64,000 nt of DNA from Flammeovirgaceae bacterium (lineage in GTDB: Bacteria; Bacteroidota; Bacteroidia; Cytophagales; Cyclobacteriaceae). Under the pieces are notes generated by a model, which ran no database searches, was not told the DNA's origin, and worked only from the letters and a program-made list of their open reading frames with translations. The stretch lies in contig JAIYCV010000039.1 of assembly GCA_027487845.1 (NCBI GenBank), forward strand, positions 107,499-171,498, in the 5' to 3' direction. Positions 63,753-64,000 of the stretch are shown in pieces. Both the position numbers and the translations under genes were made by a program. How positions within the stretch are numbered: position 1 is the stretch's first letter; each line of letters begins with the position of its first letter.

Positions 63753-64000
63753 ATGGAGTTTGAAATTGGGTATACAGACAAGGAAATAACCCCGTGGGGC
63801 GGGATGGTTTTCATGCGTCAGATGTTAGATAAAATTGGGTTTAGGAAAGTAATAAATGCGCAAGGTGACCTTCCGGTCCCGGGCTCTAACCGGGGCTATG
63901 CTGCCAGTACTATTGTTGAAGCTTTCATGGTTAGTATTTGGTGCGGGGCAAACCGCTTTTTACACACTGAGGTAACCAGGCACGACAATGCATTAAGCAA
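63753..64000 (+). mobile_element. IS1380-family transposase, N-terminal part, cut by window end
   Basis: Open frame from the ATG at 63753 to the window edge, 82 codons. The translation contains EITPWGGMVFMRQMLDKIGF, SNRGYAASTIVEAFMVSIWCGANRF and HTEVTRHDNAL (each shown in part), which is the conserved N-terminus of Bacteroidota IS1380-type DDE transposases. Its left end must lie between about 63714 and 63752, but I could not fix a terminal inverted repeat without the right end. Whether the element is complete cannot be seen here. Confidence 0.85.

Overview
The window looks like chromosome from a free-living bacterium of the phylum Bacteroidota, probably Cytophagales-like (inference). Four signs support this. 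Intergenic regions carry the Bacteroidota sigma-A promoter form (TTTG or TTG, 18-20 nt, TAnnTTTG), for example before cinA, queA, the cystathionine beta-synthase gene and rplM. Shine-Dalgarno sites are rare. Lipoproteins and exported proteins typical of the phylum are common (GH29, GH32, DUF4197, OmpA, sortilin-like BNR protein). Gene order around ftsH-rsfS/birA and rplM-rpsI-rpsB-tsf is familiar. Coding density is high, no intergenic gap exceeds about 260 bases, and I found no rRNA, tRNA or CRISPR.

Layout. 0-5 kb: 5' part of a CpsB/YwqE-type phosphatase gene, hflX, and two exported glycosidases (GH29 fucosidase, GH32 fructosidase). 5-12.2 kb: a kynurenine (tryptophan) catabolic locus: kmo, kynU and 3-hydroxyanthranilate dioxygenase leftward, a divergent SDR and a 2-aminomuconate-semialdehyde-type dehydrogenase rightward. 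A REP/RAYT element sits inside the leftward operon, and a decayed copy of the dehydrogenase 3' end lies downstream of the rightward pair. 12.2-18 kb: lpxH, a retropepsin-like protease, ftsH, rsfS, birA. 18-30 kb: mixed metabolism (GMC oxidoreductase, D-aminoacylase-like amidohydrolase, chlorite-dismutase-family protein, FMN hydroxy-acid oxidase, cinA, cupin, Uma2 protein, 2-oxoacid dehydrogenase E2, metB, cyclase-family hydrolase). 30-39 kb: a TPR histidine kinase and a tight leftward seven-gene operon combining KDPG-type aldolase, SDR, ROK kinase, SIS isomerase, a free-standing MetE catalytic domain, a UlaG-like lactonase-fold enzyme and an MFS transporter. 39-50 kb: a large BNR/sortilin-like secreted protein, an OmpA-family protein, cystathionine beta-synthase, pyrB-pyrR, and an EVE gene followed by two tandem paralogous exported proteins. 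50-60 kb: GT9 glycosyltransferase, queA-ispD, tandem MacB/FtsX-like permeases, recA, a metallo-aminopeptidase, a phoB/phoR-like pair, rluA-type synthase. 60-64 kb: rplM-rpsI-rpsB-tsf, then the start of an IS1380-family transposase at the right edge.

Most promising for novelty: (1) the 30-39 kb operon, whose enzymes suggest an oxidative sugar or sugar-acid route with an unexplained methyltransferase-like member; (2) the REP/RAYT cassette, which has a full RAYT gene, three palindromes, an internally deleted mini-copy, and a palindrome that now encodes the C-terminus and stop codon of kynureninase; (3) the SDR in the kynurenine locus whose catalytic Tyr and Lys are replaced.
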